Shown: positions 16,583 through 25,224 of the stretch, piece after piece
How positions within the stretch are numbered: position 1 is the first letter of the stretch
Layout: every line of letters starts with the position of its first letter
Assembly: GCF_002847445.1 (NCBI RefSeq)
Contig: NZ_CP025430.1
Span: forward strand, 124,001 to 188,000
DNA from: Paracoccus zhejiangensis
Lineage (GTDB): Bacteria; Pseudomonadota; Alphaproteobacteria; Rhodobacterales; Rhodobacteraceae
Length of the DNA stretch: 64,000 nucleotides
Direction: 5' to 3'
Translations under genes and position numbers: made by a program
Notes under the pieces: generated by a model
What the model saw: the letters and a program-made list of their open reading frames with translations, nothing else
Told to the model about the DNA's origin: nothing
Database searches by the model: none

Positions 16583-16872
16583 GTCGACCTGGAGGTATGG
16601 CTGGCCGCTCAACTCGCCAAAAGTTCGGGCAAAGCCCCGCTTGCAAGCACTATTCGGTGCGCCCTGACCCGGATGGACCGCCTGCGCCGCGATCTCGATC
16701 ACGATATCCTGGAGTTGGAGACAGTGTTTCCGAACGCGGCAAGTGCGCGATCGCACCCAGTCGCTGGTACCAACTCTTCGTCGACACCGAGGCGGACGGC
16801 AAAGGCGCCGCCATCGACGACAAGCTCATGACCAGCTTCGAGGCAGCCATCGCAATCCTCGCCAGCATTCTA
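16583..16872 (+). mobile_element. IS66-family transposase (TnpC), frameshifted C-terminal remnant
   Basis: One frame reads VDLEVWLAAQLAKSSGKAPL then TIRCALTRMDRLRRDLDHDI, which matches the region before the last catalytic residue of IS66 transposases (...AIRYALTRW...L..DG...). After ELE the match moves to another frame: VSERGKCAIAPSRWYQLF then DTEADGKGAAI, matching ...NNxVERAxRxxALGRKNxLFxGSxxGGxxAAI. The gene is frameshifted and lacks everything upstream. It is a scar left by an element that likely truncated the efflux adaptor. Confidence 0.7.
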
Positions 16873-16895
16873 TGTTGGACCCGATTGACGCCCCC

Positions 16896-17513
16896 CTACC
16901 GCAGGGCGTAGTCGATCACCGATCCGTCCTCGGCGGCGAAGCGGACATGGACCAGCTTGCCACCCGCATACCACAGGTCCCGGTTCAACCCGCCGGAGAC
17001 GGCGTAATGGGTGGCCTGCACCGGGCCGGCGCCGGTCTGGACGCTTTCGGTGCCGAGATTGCGGACCTGGATGGCGTCGGTGCTGCCGTCGATGGTGTTC
17101 AGGACCTGCCTTGCGCCCACCAGATCGGCGGCCCAGAGGCTGGCCGGGATCAGCGAGGTTGCGCCCACGGAAATGTCATGCGGCGTGCCGTTGTCATCGG
17201 TCCTGGAACTCAGCGCGGCCAGTTTGCCGCCCTTCCAGGTCTCGGTGCTCTGCTGGTTGAACGTATAGACGCTGACGCCGACCACCGGCACCTTGACCTT
17301 CACCTCGGTGCGCAGATCGACGGTCAGGTTGGCGCTGTTGCCACGAAAGGTCAGGACATAGTCGCCGATATCCTTGCCCTTGCGGATCACGTCGAAGCTG
17401 AGCCGACCCGAGGCCGGGATACTGTCAGCAGGCGAGGCACTGGCGGCCAGCGAGGTCGCCGCAAGGCCAATCGTGACGGCGGCAAGAAGAGCTGCGGTTT
17501 GGATGCGTTTCAT
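16896..17513 (-). CDS. DUF6134 family exported protein
   Basis: 205 residues with a clear signal peptide (MKRIQTAALLAAVTIGLAAT, cleavage after ASASPA). The mature part is beta-rich: RLSFDVIRKGKDIGDYVLTF, repeated strands, and a C-terminal YAGGKLVHVRFAAEDGSVIDY. It matches what I know as DUF6134. It is the last gene of the five-gene minus-strand operon, 17 bp below the dioxygenase. It is probably a periplasmic lipid- or product-binding protein, but this is inference from fold style and place. Confidence 0.75.
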   Translation of the reverse strand: MKRIQTAALLAAVTIGLAATSLAASASPADSIPASGRLSFDVIRKGKDIGDYVLTFRGNSANLTVDLRTEVKVKVPVVGVSVYTFNQQSTETWKGGKLAALSSRTDDNGTPHDISVGATSLIPASLWAADLVGARQVLNTIDGSTDAIQVRNLGTESVQTGAGPVQATHYAVSGGLNRDLWYAGGKLVHVRFAAEDGSVIDYALR

Positions 17514-17530
17514 GATGGGATTTCCTTTCG

Positions 17531-18394
17531 TCAGATCAGGCCCATGCCGATGAACAGGTTGCGATTTGCGTCGGCGATGGCGCGGCGGCCATGCATGATG
17601 CGGGTATTGTCGAGGATGGCGATGTCGCCATCCTGCCAGTTGATCTCGTGGGTGACGCTTTCGGCGATGGCGCGGATCTCCTCGACCTCGTCCGGGGTCA
17701 CCTCCGAGCCATCGGCCAGGTGATAGCGCGGCGGCTCGTAATTATGTGACGGCCCCAACACGGCATTGGCAAAGCCGAGCGACTGTTCACCGAAGACCGA
17801 GGGGCGCACCGGGTCCAGCGTCAGCCGATAGGTCAGCGAGCCATCCGGATGCAGGTCGAAGCCCTGTCCCGGCACGGCCTGCTGGAAGTCCAGCACATGC
17901 TGCATCGTCACCTCTTCGGGACGCGAGATGGCGGGGTGCTCATTGGCCAGGTAACGCTTCCACAGCAGTTCCGGCAGCGTGCGCTCGACCGTCATCTTCT
18001 GCGACCAGCGAGCCTTGCGCGCCGGATCGAAGCGGTCCCAGACCTGCACGCCGTCGCAGATCGTGGTCTGAGAGCCCTCGAAGGCCGCGCGCTCGGCATA
18101 GAAGGCGACGATATCGGGGCAGCGCGGGGTATTGCCGTTCTCGATATGCAGCCCGATCGGGCCAAGCCCGGCATCGACCATCTGGGTTTTCTCGGTGCTG
18201 TGGGCGCGCGCGGGGTCAAATGTCACGCGACGGCACAGCCGGTCCACGAGGCCCGAGAACTCGGTCATGCCGGGCTGGAAGCCGCGCAGCAGCGTCCAGC
18301 CGTCGCGGGCCAGATCGTCGCGGATGCGGATCTGCAGGGCCTCGTCGGACAGGCCGCCGGCGAAGTCGCGTTGGCGCAGGATGTTATAGTCCAT
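17531..18394 (-). CDS. TauD/TfdA-family Fe(II)/2-oxoglutarate dioxygenase
   Basis: 287 residues. The iron-binding facial triad is visible as His83 and Glu85 in GLHIENGN (H-x-E variant) and the distal His268 in IMHGRR, whose arginines would bind 2-oxoglutarate. The H-x-E form and the Asn-rich loop resemble clavaminate-synthase-like enzymes that act on amino-acid or acyl-amino-acid products. The gene follows the SDR after 14 bp. It likely hydroxylates or desaturates an intermediate made by the AMP-ligase/SDR pair. Confidence 0.85.
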   Translation of the reverse strand: MDYNILRQRDFAGGLSDEALQIRIRDDLARDGWTLLRGFQPGMTEFSGLVDRLCRRVTFDPARAHSTEKTQMVDAGLGPIGLHIENGNTPRCPDIVAFYAERAAFEGSQTTICDGVQVWDRFDPARKARWSQKMTVERTLPELLWKRYLANEHPAISRPEEVTMQHVLDFQQAVPGQGFDLHPDGSLTYRLTLDPVRPSVFGEQSLGFANAVLGPSHNYEPPRYHLADGSEVTPDEVEEIRAIAESVTHEINWQDGDIAILDNTRIMHGRRAIADANRNLFIGMGLI

Positions 18395-18408
18395 GGGGTC
18401 TCCGTTGG

Positions 18409-19194
18409 TCAGGATCTCGTGTCTTTGGCGGCGGCAATGACCGCGGGGTCGCGGGCCAGCCGGATCAGGCTCTTGTCGATCAGGCCCGGCCAGCGCCGTT
18501 GCACAGCCACGAACAGCCGTTCGCGGGTGGGCGGAAACTGTTCGCGCTTGCGGTCGGTGATGGCGCGCCAGGCGTGGCGGGCGACGGCCTCGGGCGTGTC
18601 CAGCGCCATGGCCATGGGGCCGATCAGCTTGTGGAAATTCTGCGCCGCCTCGGTGCGGGCGGCGCGGGGGGCGATATAGGTGACGGCCACGGATTGCGGG
18701 GCCAGTTCGCGGCGCAGCGCCTCGGAAAAGCCACGCAGGGCGAATTTGGTGGTCGAATAGAGGGTGAAGAACGGAAAGCCGATATCACCGAAGACCGAGC
18801 CCATATTGACCACCTGCCCCTTGCGGCGGATCAGCGCTGGCAACAGCGCCCGGGTCAACGCGAGGGGCGCGGCGACGTTCAGCGCCAAAGCGGCGGCAAT
18901 CTGGTCGTCGGTGATCTCGCCTGCGGGGCCGGCCACGACCATCCCGGCATTGTTGACCAGGATATCGAGCCCGGTTCCGGTGACCGTGTCGGTGATCCGG
19001 GCGCGGCCCTCGGGCGTGGTCAGGTCGGCGGCAATGATCCGGTGCGGCTGGCGCAACCGGGTCGCCGTGGCTTGCAACGCCTCGAACCGTCGCCCGACAA
19101 GGATCGTGCTGTGGCCCAGGTGGTCGGCCTCGATGGCCAAGGCAGCGCCGATGCCCGAGCCCGCGCCGGTGATGAGGACGGTCTTGCCGCTCAT
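18409..19194 (-). CDS. SDR-family oxidoreductase of the hemolysin/AMP-ligase operon
   Basis: 261 residues, classical SDR: VLITGAGSGIG (cofactor), NNAG, MGSVFG (catalytic Ser) and YSTTK (Tyr-Lys). The ATG at 19194 overlaps the AMP-ligase stop by 4 nt (ATGA) and lies just before the cofactor strand. The C-terminal tail after residue 195 is longer than in minimal SDRs and has basic/aromatic stretches, which suggests membrane contact or a lipid substrate. It would reduce a ketone or act on an acyl group activated by the ligase upstream. Confidence 0.87.
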   Translation of the reverse strand: MSGKTVLITGAGSGIGAALAIEADHLGHSTILVGRRFEALQATATRLRQPHRIIAADLTTPEGRARITDTVTGTGLDILVNNAGMVVAGPAGEITDDQIAAALALNVAAPLALTRALLPALIRRKGQVVNMGSVFGDIGFPFFTLYSTTKFALRGFSEALRRELAPQSVAVTYIAPRAARTEAAQNFHKLIGPMAMALDTPEAVARHAWRAITDRKREQFPPTRERLFVAVQRRWPGLIDKSLIRLARDPAVIAAAKDTRS

Positions 19195-20576
19195 GCGAGG
19201 GCCTCCATCGCGCCGGCATAGGGCAGGGCGACGCGCCTGCTGGCCGGATCGGTGGCAAGCGCTGCGGCGACCTTGCGATCCGCCGTGCCCGAGGGACGGA
19301 TCAGGCCGGGTATGCGCGGGTCGGCAAGGATCAGGTGATGCGGTCGGGCATAATGCGGCAGGGACGACAGCCGTAAGGTCAGCGCCGTCATGTCGGGCGC
19401 GGCCATGGCGGCGGCGACCAGCACAAGCTGGTCGGCAGGCAGCAGGACCAGCGCGGCGGCGGGGATGGCGGGATCGGCCAGCGCCTCGGCCTCGACCCAT
19501 TCGGGGGCGATGTTGCGGCCCGACTGGCGCAGGATCATCGCATCGCGCCGGCCGAGCACCGTCAGCCGGCCATTCTGCAGCCGTCCCAGATCGCCCGTAT
19601 GCCGCGGCCCGGCCTGCGGCGGCTGATGCAGATAGCCCTGCATGACGGTCGCGCCATCGACGACGATCTCGCCATCCTCGATCCTTAGCGTCACCCCGTC
19701 CAGCACCTGCATGGCCGAGCCTTCGCGCGCATCCGACGGGGTCAGCGCCGCGACCGAGCAGGCTTCGGACAGGCCATAGCCCTCGGCCACCGGCAGGCCC
19801 AGATCGCGCGCCTCGGCCAGAAGCGCGGGCGCGACCGGCGCGCCACCCACGGCGACATAGCGCAGGCTGTCGGGGGCTTCTGCGCCGCGCTTCAGTTCGG
19901 CGACCCACAGCGTCAACTGGCGCGGGGCCAGCAGGGTGACGGTTGGCCGGGCGTCAAACGCGATGCGGGCCAGCGCCCGGCCATCGCCAGTAAAGAGGCT
20001 TGCCCCGGCCTCGCGGCTGATGACCGAGGGCGCGTCGGCGAGGATGGGCATGAACAGCCCGCAGATCTGTTCCAGCAGTTGCGCTTGCGGCAGCACCGAA
20101 AGATAGCGATCGCCGGGGCCGGGCCGCAAGGCCGCCGTCAGACCGGCAAGCGAGGCGGCGATCTGCCGGTCGCCCAGCACCACCCCCTTGGGCCGCCCGG
20201 TCGTGCCCGAGGTATAGATCACCCGCTCGGCCCCGCCGGCATAGTCGAGCGAAGCGGGCCGGTCCGCGTGCGGAAGGTCGCTAACCAGTTCCGCCCCGGC
20301 ATCCTGCATCAGATGGGCGATCTGGGCGGGCGAGAAGAAGCCGGGCACCGGCACCACCCGACGCCCCGCCAGCGTGGCACCCAGATCGGCGATGGCATAG
20401 TCGATCCCCGTCAGCCGCAGGCCGACCGTCTGCGGCCCCGCCGCAAAGCCCGCCGCCACCAAGGCGACGGCCTCGGCCAATTCGGCCCAGGTGATCCGGC
20501 GGCTGTCATCGATGATGGCGACCGCCTCGGGCTGCGTTCCGGCATGAGCCCGCAATGCGTCGAACACCGCCCTCAT
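19191..20576 (-). CDS. AMP-binding (acyl-adenylate-forming) enzyme
   Basis: 461 residues of the ANL superfamily. Motifs in order: P-loop YTSGTTGRPKG (121-131), the EGYGLSEAC-type A5 motif near 267, TGDLGRL (A7) near 338, the hinge LGRRDAMILRQSG, then NIAPEWVEAEAL. Length is shorter than CoA ligases (500-560 aa); the C-terminal lid is reduced and the final catalytic lysine context (PSGTADRKVAAAL) is kept in variant form. It activates a carboxylic acid as acyl-AMP. No carrier protein is encoded nearby. The ATG at 20576 overlaps the preceding stop (ATGA). Confidence 0.87.
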   Translation of the reverse strand: MRAVFDALRAHAGTQPEAVAIIDDSRRITWAELAEAVALVAAGFAAGPQTVGLRLTGIDYAIADLGATLAGRRVVPVPGFFSPAQIAHLMQDAGAELVSDLPHADRPASLDYAGGAERVIYTSGTTGRPKGVVLGDRQIAASLAGLTAALRPGPGDRYLSVLPQAQLLEQICGLFMPILADAPSVISREAGASLFTGDGRALARIAFDARPTVTLLAPRQLTLWVAELKRGAEAPDSLRYVAVGGAPVAPALLAEARDLGLPVAEGYGLSEACSVAALTPSDAREGSAMQVLDGVTLRIEDGEIVVDGATVMQGYLHQPPQAGPRHTGDLGRLQNGRLTVLGRRDAMILRQSGRNIAPEWVEAEALADPAIPAAALVLLPADQLVLVAAAMAAPDMTALTLRLSSLPHYARPHHLILADPRIPGLIRPSGTADRKVAAALATDPASRRVALPYAGAMEALA

Positions 20577-21157
20577 GCCAGTTGCACCCCGGTCGGCACC
20601 GCAGCGGGCCGAGGCATGAAACGCAACCGCTCTGCCCCCTCGTGGACGGCGCAGACCCAGGGTTCGCTGTCGTAATAGCGGCCCCAGCTTGCCGCGCCGG
20701 CCAAGCGTTCGGGCCGGGCCGGACACAGCTGCATCAATGGCACCCCGGCATGGCGCAACAGCCGCATCAGCGAGCCCGTCGCCGTGAACAGCCCCCAGCT
20801 TCGGCCCTGACGGCGACCTTCGGCGGTGATCGCCTCGATCAGCGGCAAGGTCGCCATCGGGCGGGGGCAGGCCATCGAGACGATCTCCAGGATGGTCTCG
20901 GGCAGGACCTGCAACCCGCTGCGCTCGGACAGCAGCGCGGCAATGGGCTGGTCCAGATAGACCTGCGAAAAGAAGCCCTGCGCCGCATCTCGCATCCCGG
21001 CCGCACCGAGGATTGCCCCCGAGCGGGACATGGCCACGGCCAGCCGCACCGCCGACAGGGTGATGGCCGCACCATGGGCGCGCGCGAAATGGGTTTCGAT
21101 CAGCGACGCCGCCGCCTGCCAGCCGGCATCGCGCCACGTCAGAAATTCAACCTGCAT
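20573..21157 (-). CDS. Thermostable hemolysin family protein (delta-VPH homologue)
   Basis: 194 residues. The pattern fits the T_hemolysin family named after Vibrio delta-VPH: FARAHGAAITL near the start, then AILGAAGMRDA, FFSQVYLDQPIAALL, and the C-terminal GLFTATGSLMRLLRHAGVPL and ASWGRYYDSEPWVCAV. The strand/helix order and the 'GAAG' and 'FTAT' strands recall acetyltransferase-like (GNAT) folds, so an acyl-transfer role is more plausible than a pore; that is inference. No signal peptide is seen. It is the first gene of the operon and divergent from a two-component system. Confidence 0.8.
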   Translation of the reverse strand: MQVEFLTWRDAGWQAAASLIETHFARAHGAAITLSAVRLAVAMSRSGAILGAAGMRDAAQGFFSQVYLDQPIAALLSERSGLQVLPETILEIVSMACPRPMATLPLIEAITAEGRRQGRSWGLFTATGSLMRLLRHAGVPLMQLCPARPERLAGAASWGRYYDSEPWVCAVHEGAERLRFMPRPAAVPTGVQLA

Positions 21158-21352
21158 TTTTTTGACTGCTCCTCGGCCTTCTTTCCTCCGTGTGACCAGC
21201 CGAAGCTTGCTGCAGGCTTACAGCCGCGCGGGGCGCACGTTCACGAAAGCGCGACCGGGCGGCCGCGACGGAAGCCGATTGAAATTCGCCCGCCGCAGCG
21301 CGATGACTGGCGGCGAATGACCGCCGGACACGGAGCCGGCAGGGGGACGCGG

Positions 21353-22006
21353 ATGCGGATTTTGCTGATCGAGGACGAGGCTGACATCGCCCATGCCGTG
21401 CTGCGCTTCCTGCAGGACGAGGGCCACGCGGTCGATCATGCTGGCGATTTCGCGGCGGCCGAGGCGGCGCTGTCGGTGGCGGGATTCGATGCGATCCTGC
21501 TGGATCTGGCACTGCCCGACGGTTCCGGGCTGGACCTGCTGCGCAGCCTGCGCCGGCAGGGCAACCGGGTGCCGATCATCATCGCCACCGCCCGTGACCA
21601 GATTTCCGATCGCATCGCCGGTCTGGATGCCGGGGCCGATGACTATGTGGTCAAACCCTATGATCTGGGCGAGGTCGAGGCGCGGCTGCGCGCCCATGCC
21701 CGCCGCGCGACCGGCGACCCGGCGACCGAGGCGACGCTTGGTGGGCTGCGGATCGACCGCTCGGGCGCGCGGCTGTTTCGCGGCCCGGAGGAGATCCGCC
21801 TGACCTCGCGCGAATGGGCGGTTTTCGATGCGCTGCTGTCGGCGCGCGGGCGGGTTCTGTCCAAGGCGGTGCTGGAAGAACGGCTTTACGCCTTCGAGGA
21901 CGAGATCGCCGGCAATGCGGTCGAGGTCTATGTCTCGCGGCTGCGCGCCAAGCTGGGGGCCGACCTGATCGAAACCCGGCGCGGCCTTGGATATCTGATC
22001 CCATGA
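21353..22006 (+). CDS. OmpR/QseB-type response regulator
   Basis: 217 residues. The receiver domain has the acidic pair ED (8-9), phospho-acceptor Asp51 in LLDLALPDG and Lys102 in VVKPYD. The winged-helix effector (~125-217) ends with VEVYVSRLRAKLGADLIETR, the usual recognition helix and wing. The start is an ATG after AGGGGG; longer frames only extend into the divergent promoter. The kinase gene follows with a 4-nt overlap. It faces the five-gene hemolysin-family operon and likely controls it. Confidence 0.93.
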   Translation: MRILLIEDEADIAHAVLRFLQDEGHAVDHAGDFAAAEAALSVAGFDAILLDLALPDGSGLDLLRSLRRQGNRVPIIIATARDQISDRIAGLDAGADDYVVKPYDLGEVEARLRAHARRATGDPATEATLGGLRIDRSGARLFRGPEEIRLTSREWAVFDALLSARGRVLSKAVLEERLYAFEDEIAGNAVEVYVSRLRAKLGADLIETRRGLGYLIP

Positions 22007-23211
22007 GCGCCGGCTGGTCCCTGACCGGGCGGCTTCTGCGCCGGGTGGTGCTGGGGGTCAGCATCGGCTGGCTGGTCGGGCTGGGCCTGTCGATGTGGGT
22101 GATCGCGCATGAAATGGGCGAGCTTCTGGATGACACGCTGGCGGAGTCGGCGCAGCTGTCGCTTGTGCTCTATCAGGCATCAGGGACGCTGGCGCTGCCC
22201 GAACAGGCGGGGGAATCGGCCATCCGCATCATCGACAAGGGGCGCGAGGTGGTCAGCGCGGACTGGCCGCCGCAGATCACGGATGGCGGGCAGGATGTGG
22301 GCGACTGGCGGGTGTTCCGCCTGTTGGACCGGGGCAGCGGCATCGTGGTCGAGACCGGCCAAAGCAATGAATGGCGCCGCGACGAGTTGCTGGAAAGCCT
22401 GCTGTCGATGCTACTGCTGATGCTGCCGGTGCTGCTGATCACGGTGCTGGCCGTCAGCCGGCTGGCGGCGCTGGCCCTGCGCCCGGCAACGGGCTTTGCC
22501 CGGCGGTTGCAATCGCGCAAGGCCACCGATCTCTCGCCCGTCCCCGAGGCCAGCCTGCCGCGCGAACTGGCGCCGATCCCGCTGGCGCTCAACGGCTATC
22601 TCGCGCGGCTGCGCGATCAGATCGAGGCTGAACGCCTGTTTGCCACCAATGCCGCGCACGAGCTGCGCAACCCGATCGCTGCCGCCTCGGCACAAGCGCA
22701 GCTGATCGCCCGCGGCGTCGCCGACCCCGGTGCCGCGCAACGCATGACGGTGGCGCTGGACCGTCTGGCCCTGCTGGTCGAACGGCTGCTGCAACTGTCC
22801 CGCGCCGAGGCCGGCATTCACGGCGAGGCCAGCTGCGATCTGGTCCAGGTCACCCGCATGGTCATCGCCCAGATCTGCCCCGAGGCCATTTTTGACGACG
22901 GCGACCAGGAACAGGTGACCGTCCCGGTACATCCCGATGCGGTGGCACTGATCCTCGCCAATCTGCTGCGCAACGCCAGCGATCACGGCACCGGCGATAT
23001 CCGCGTCCGGCTGCTGCCGGGCCCGGTGCTGGCGATCTCGAACCGGATCGCGCCGGAGGCCGAGTTCCGCCATGGCACCTTCGAGAAATCCCCAGCCTCG
23101 CGCGGCGCCGGGCTGGGGCTGAGCATCGTCGCCAAGATCGCCGAGAAGGAGGCCATCGGCCTCAGCTTCGGGAGCGCTGATGGCCGGGCAGAGGTCAGGC
23201 TGAAATTTTGA
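22003..23211 (+). CDS. Sensor histidine kinase
   Basis: 402 residues. Two membrane helices (about 15-36 and 134-155) flank a ~95-residue periplasmic sensor that begins EMGELLDDTLAESAQLSL. A short HAMP-like segment comes next, then the DHp domain with phospho-acceptor His219 in NAAHELRNPIA, and the ATPase domain with N box ANLLRNASDHG and G box GAGLGLSIV. The D box is weak, though overall length is normal for QseC-type kinases. ATG at 22003 overlaps the regulator stop (ATGA). Confidence 0.93.
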   Translation: MSAGWSLTGRLLRRVVLGVSIGWLVGLGLSMWVIAHEMGELLDDTLAESAQLSLVLYQASGTLALPEQAGESAIRIIDKGREVVSADWPPQITDGGQDVGDWRVFRLLDRGSGIVVETGQSNEWRRDELLESLLSMLLLMLPVLLITVLAVSRLAALALRPATGFARRLQSRKATDLSPVPEASLPRELAPIPLALNGYLARLRDQIEAERLFATNAAHELRNPIAAASAQAQLIARGVADPGAAQRMTVALDRLALLVERLLQLSRAEAGIHGEASCDLVQVTRMVIAQICPEAIFDDGDQEQVTVPVHPDAVALILANLLRNASDHGTGDIRVRLLPGPVLAISNRIAPEAEFRHGTFEKSPASRGAGLGLSIVAKIAEKEAIGLSFGSADGRAEVRLKF

Positions 23212-23617
23212 GTGGCTGTTTGAGGGCGCGGGTAGCAGGGATGTACACAAGCCTCGTGGATGCAATCACCCAAAGATTGATTTGGGAAAGCATCAGATCG
23301 TAGCTTTTCACCCTGACCGGTTGGATTTGGCGGGCAAAATGCATTGCTTGCCCGCGGAATTCGCAAAGAATCCGTTTGGCTGCGGGCGGACCTCAATGGC
23401 TGACTTTACTGTCTACCCTCCGCTTAAACCGCATTTTCAACGTCAAAACCGCTGGAAAAGCGGAATTCATCCCGATTTTGCGACCCCCACCTACCATCCA
23501 AACGCGCGTGGTATGCATGAGCGGAAGATGGATCACCGTGAAAAGGGGATCGCCTATCTGAAGGACTGGCTTTCGGCCAGGAACCGGTGAGGGTAAGGTG
23601 CGCTTCGGCGCCCTCCA
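23212..23617. other. Intergenic region with a stem-loop and a doubtful small frame
   Basis: 406 bp between the kinase (plus) and the MscS gene (minus). A perfect 8-bp stem GCGGGCAA (23330-23337) / TTGCCCGC (23348-23355) with a 10-nt loop lies 120 bp after the kinase; it lacks a T-run. A 102-codon plus-strand frame (23282-23590) ends with MDHREKGIAYLKDWLSARNR but has codon use unlike its neighbours and no ribosome-binding site that I can trust. It is left as unsupported. Confidence 0.45.
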
Positions 23618-24181
23618 TCACCCGCTCGCCTTGGCCCCAGACTCCAGCTTGATCATGGTATTCTGCGCCATGGTCCCGTTCGCCACGATGATCTTGCGGC
23701 CGTCGTCGGTGCGCAGGACGGTGAACCCCAGCGACATGTCCTCGACCACGCCCGTCTCGCATTCATTCGGCGTCGGCGCGGCGATCTGCAGCCGGTCGCC
23801 GCGGCGGAAGGGTTGGTAGAGGACGAGGCTGATCCCGGCCACAAGGTTCCCCAGCGTGGTCTGGGCGGCGAAGCCCACCACCACCGACATCAGGCTGACG
23901 CCTGCCAGCAGCGCGGTGCCGAGGCGGTTCAGAACCGGCACGAGATGGGCGTAGACCGTCAGCAAGATCAACCAGATGGCAAGGATCGACAGCTGGCTGA
24001 GAAAGGACAGCGCGATCTCGTTGATCTTTTCCGCCCGGTCATGGCTCAGCGCGGTACGCAACAGCCGCCGCACCGACCAGGAGAGGATCAGCCCAAGACC
24101 GAACAGGAACGCCGCCAGAACCAGAGCGCCCAGGGGCGTCGAGGTGTCTATATACCTGAGCAGGTCCTTGGTCGTCGTCAT
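23618..24181 (-). CDS. Small MscS-type mechanosensitive channel protein
   Basis: 187 residues, below the 286 of E. coli MscS. Two or three membrane helices come first (GALVLAAFLFGLGLILSW; LSILAIWLILLTVYA; a pore helix in SVVVGFAAQTTLGNLVAGIS). A short beta domain carries QPFRRGDRLQI and VEDMSLGFTVLRTDDGR, and the protein ends soon after the beta domain, lacking the C-terminal alpha/beta cage. The ATG at 24181 is followed directly by the soluble start MTTTKDLLRY. It probably forms a turgor-relief channel or a minimal MscS-like ion channel. Confidence 0.82.
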   Translation of the reverse strand: MTTTKDLLRYIDTSTPLGALVLAAFLFGLGLILSWSVRRLLRTALSHDRAEKINEIALSFLSQLSILAIWLILLTVYAHLVPVLNRLGTALLAGVSLMSVVVGFAAQTTLGNLVAGISLVLYQPFRRGDRLQIAAPTPNECETGVVEDMSLGFTVLRTDDGRKIIVANGTMAQNTMIKLESGAKASG

Positions 24182-24239
24182 CTGCCGCCTCGCTCCGCCT
24201 TTGCCGCCGGATTGGCACGGCGCGGCGCAAGGCGCAAGA

Positions 24240-25160
24240 TCAGCGCCCCCAGCGCAGGCTGATCGGGTCGAGCGGTCGCAACAGGCCCAGAAGCTCCGCC
24301 CGCGTTTCCGGCGACAAAGGTGCAATCGGATGGCGGCAGAAATCCGAGGCGATCACGCCGCCCTCCAGCATCGCCGCCTTGGCCGAGCGGAAGCCGCATT
24401 GCCGGTTCTCGTGGTTGATCGCCGGCAGGATGCGGGTGTATTGCGCCACAGCAAGGTCCCGGTCGCCGCCGCGATGGGTGGTGACAACCTCTTGGATCAG
24501 TTCCGAAATCATCGCCGAGCACATGGTGCCGGTGGCGCCCGCGTCCAGATCGGCGAGCATGGTGATGCCTTCCTCGCCATCAAGCGGGCTGACGATGGCC
24601 TCGCCGCCCTGCGCGATCAGCGCGCGCAGCTTGGTGGCGGTGCCGACGCTCTCGATCTTGAAATGCTGCACCATCGGGATCTCGCGCGCCATCCTGACCA
24701 GCAGCGGCACCGGCAGATCGACCCCCGACAGCGGCGCATCCTGGATCATGATCGGGATGCCGACCTCGCTGACCCGGGCAAATTGTTCATAGGTCTGTTC
24801 GGCCGAACCCTTCAACAGCGCGCCGTGATAGGGCGGCATCATCATCACCGCGACCGCGCCCAGCTGCTTCGCCAGCCGCGCCCGCTCGACCACGATGGGC
24901 GTCGCGTAATGCGAGATGGTGACGATCACCGGCAGCCGACCGGCCAGATGCTCGAGGCAAAGCCGGGTCAGGGTTTCGCGCTCGGCATCCGAGATCAGGA
25001 ATTGTTCGCTGAAGTTGGCGAGGATGCAGACCCCGTCGACGCCCTGGTCGACGATACAGTCGAGCACCCGGCGCATCCCCGGCAGATCGAGGCTGCCATC
25101 GGGATGAAAGGGCGTGGGCGCAACCGGCCAGGCGCCGGTCAGGGTTGCGGAATTGGCCAT
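24240..25160 (-). CDS. DapA/NAL-family class I aldolase, divergent active site
   Basis: 306-residue TIM barrel of the dihydrodipicolinate synthase family. The Schiff-base lysine is K168 in MVQHFKIES. Two other landmarks are altered: the usual G-x-T-G-E substrate motif reads LANFSEQF, and the catalytic tyrosine of the Y-N-x-P strand is replaced by Gln140 in IMIQDAPLSG. So it is unlikely to be true DapA and more likely works as an aldolase, hydratase or other pyruvate-linked lyase on a non-standard sugar or hydroxy-acid. A perfect TTGGTATACCAA palindrome lies 65 bp upstream. Confidence 0.85.
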   Translation of the reverse strand: MANSATLTGAWPVAPTPFHPDGSLDLPGMRRVLDCIVDQGVDGVCILANFSEQFLISDAERETLTRLCLEHLAGRLPVIVTISHYATPIVVERARLAKQLGAVAVMMMPPYHGALLKGSAEQTYEQFARVSEVGIPIMIQDAPLSGVDLPVPLLVRMAREIPMVQHFKIESVGTATKLRALIAQGGEAIVSPLDGEEGITMLADLDAGATGTMCSAMISELIQEVVTTHRGGDRDLAVAQYTRILPAINHENRQCGFRSAKAAMLEGGVIASDFCRHPIAPLSPETRAELLGLLRPLDPISLRWGR

Positions 25161-25224
25161 GGCTGTCCCTCCTCGATATCCGTCTTTGACCCGGAGTTAC
25201 CGGGGTAGGGACCGCCTGTCAATC

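Noticed and set aside
23282..23590. 102-residue plus-strand frame after the histidine kinase
   Set aside because: Codon use unlike neighbours, no motif and no convincing ribosome-binding site; recorded only in the intergenic entry.
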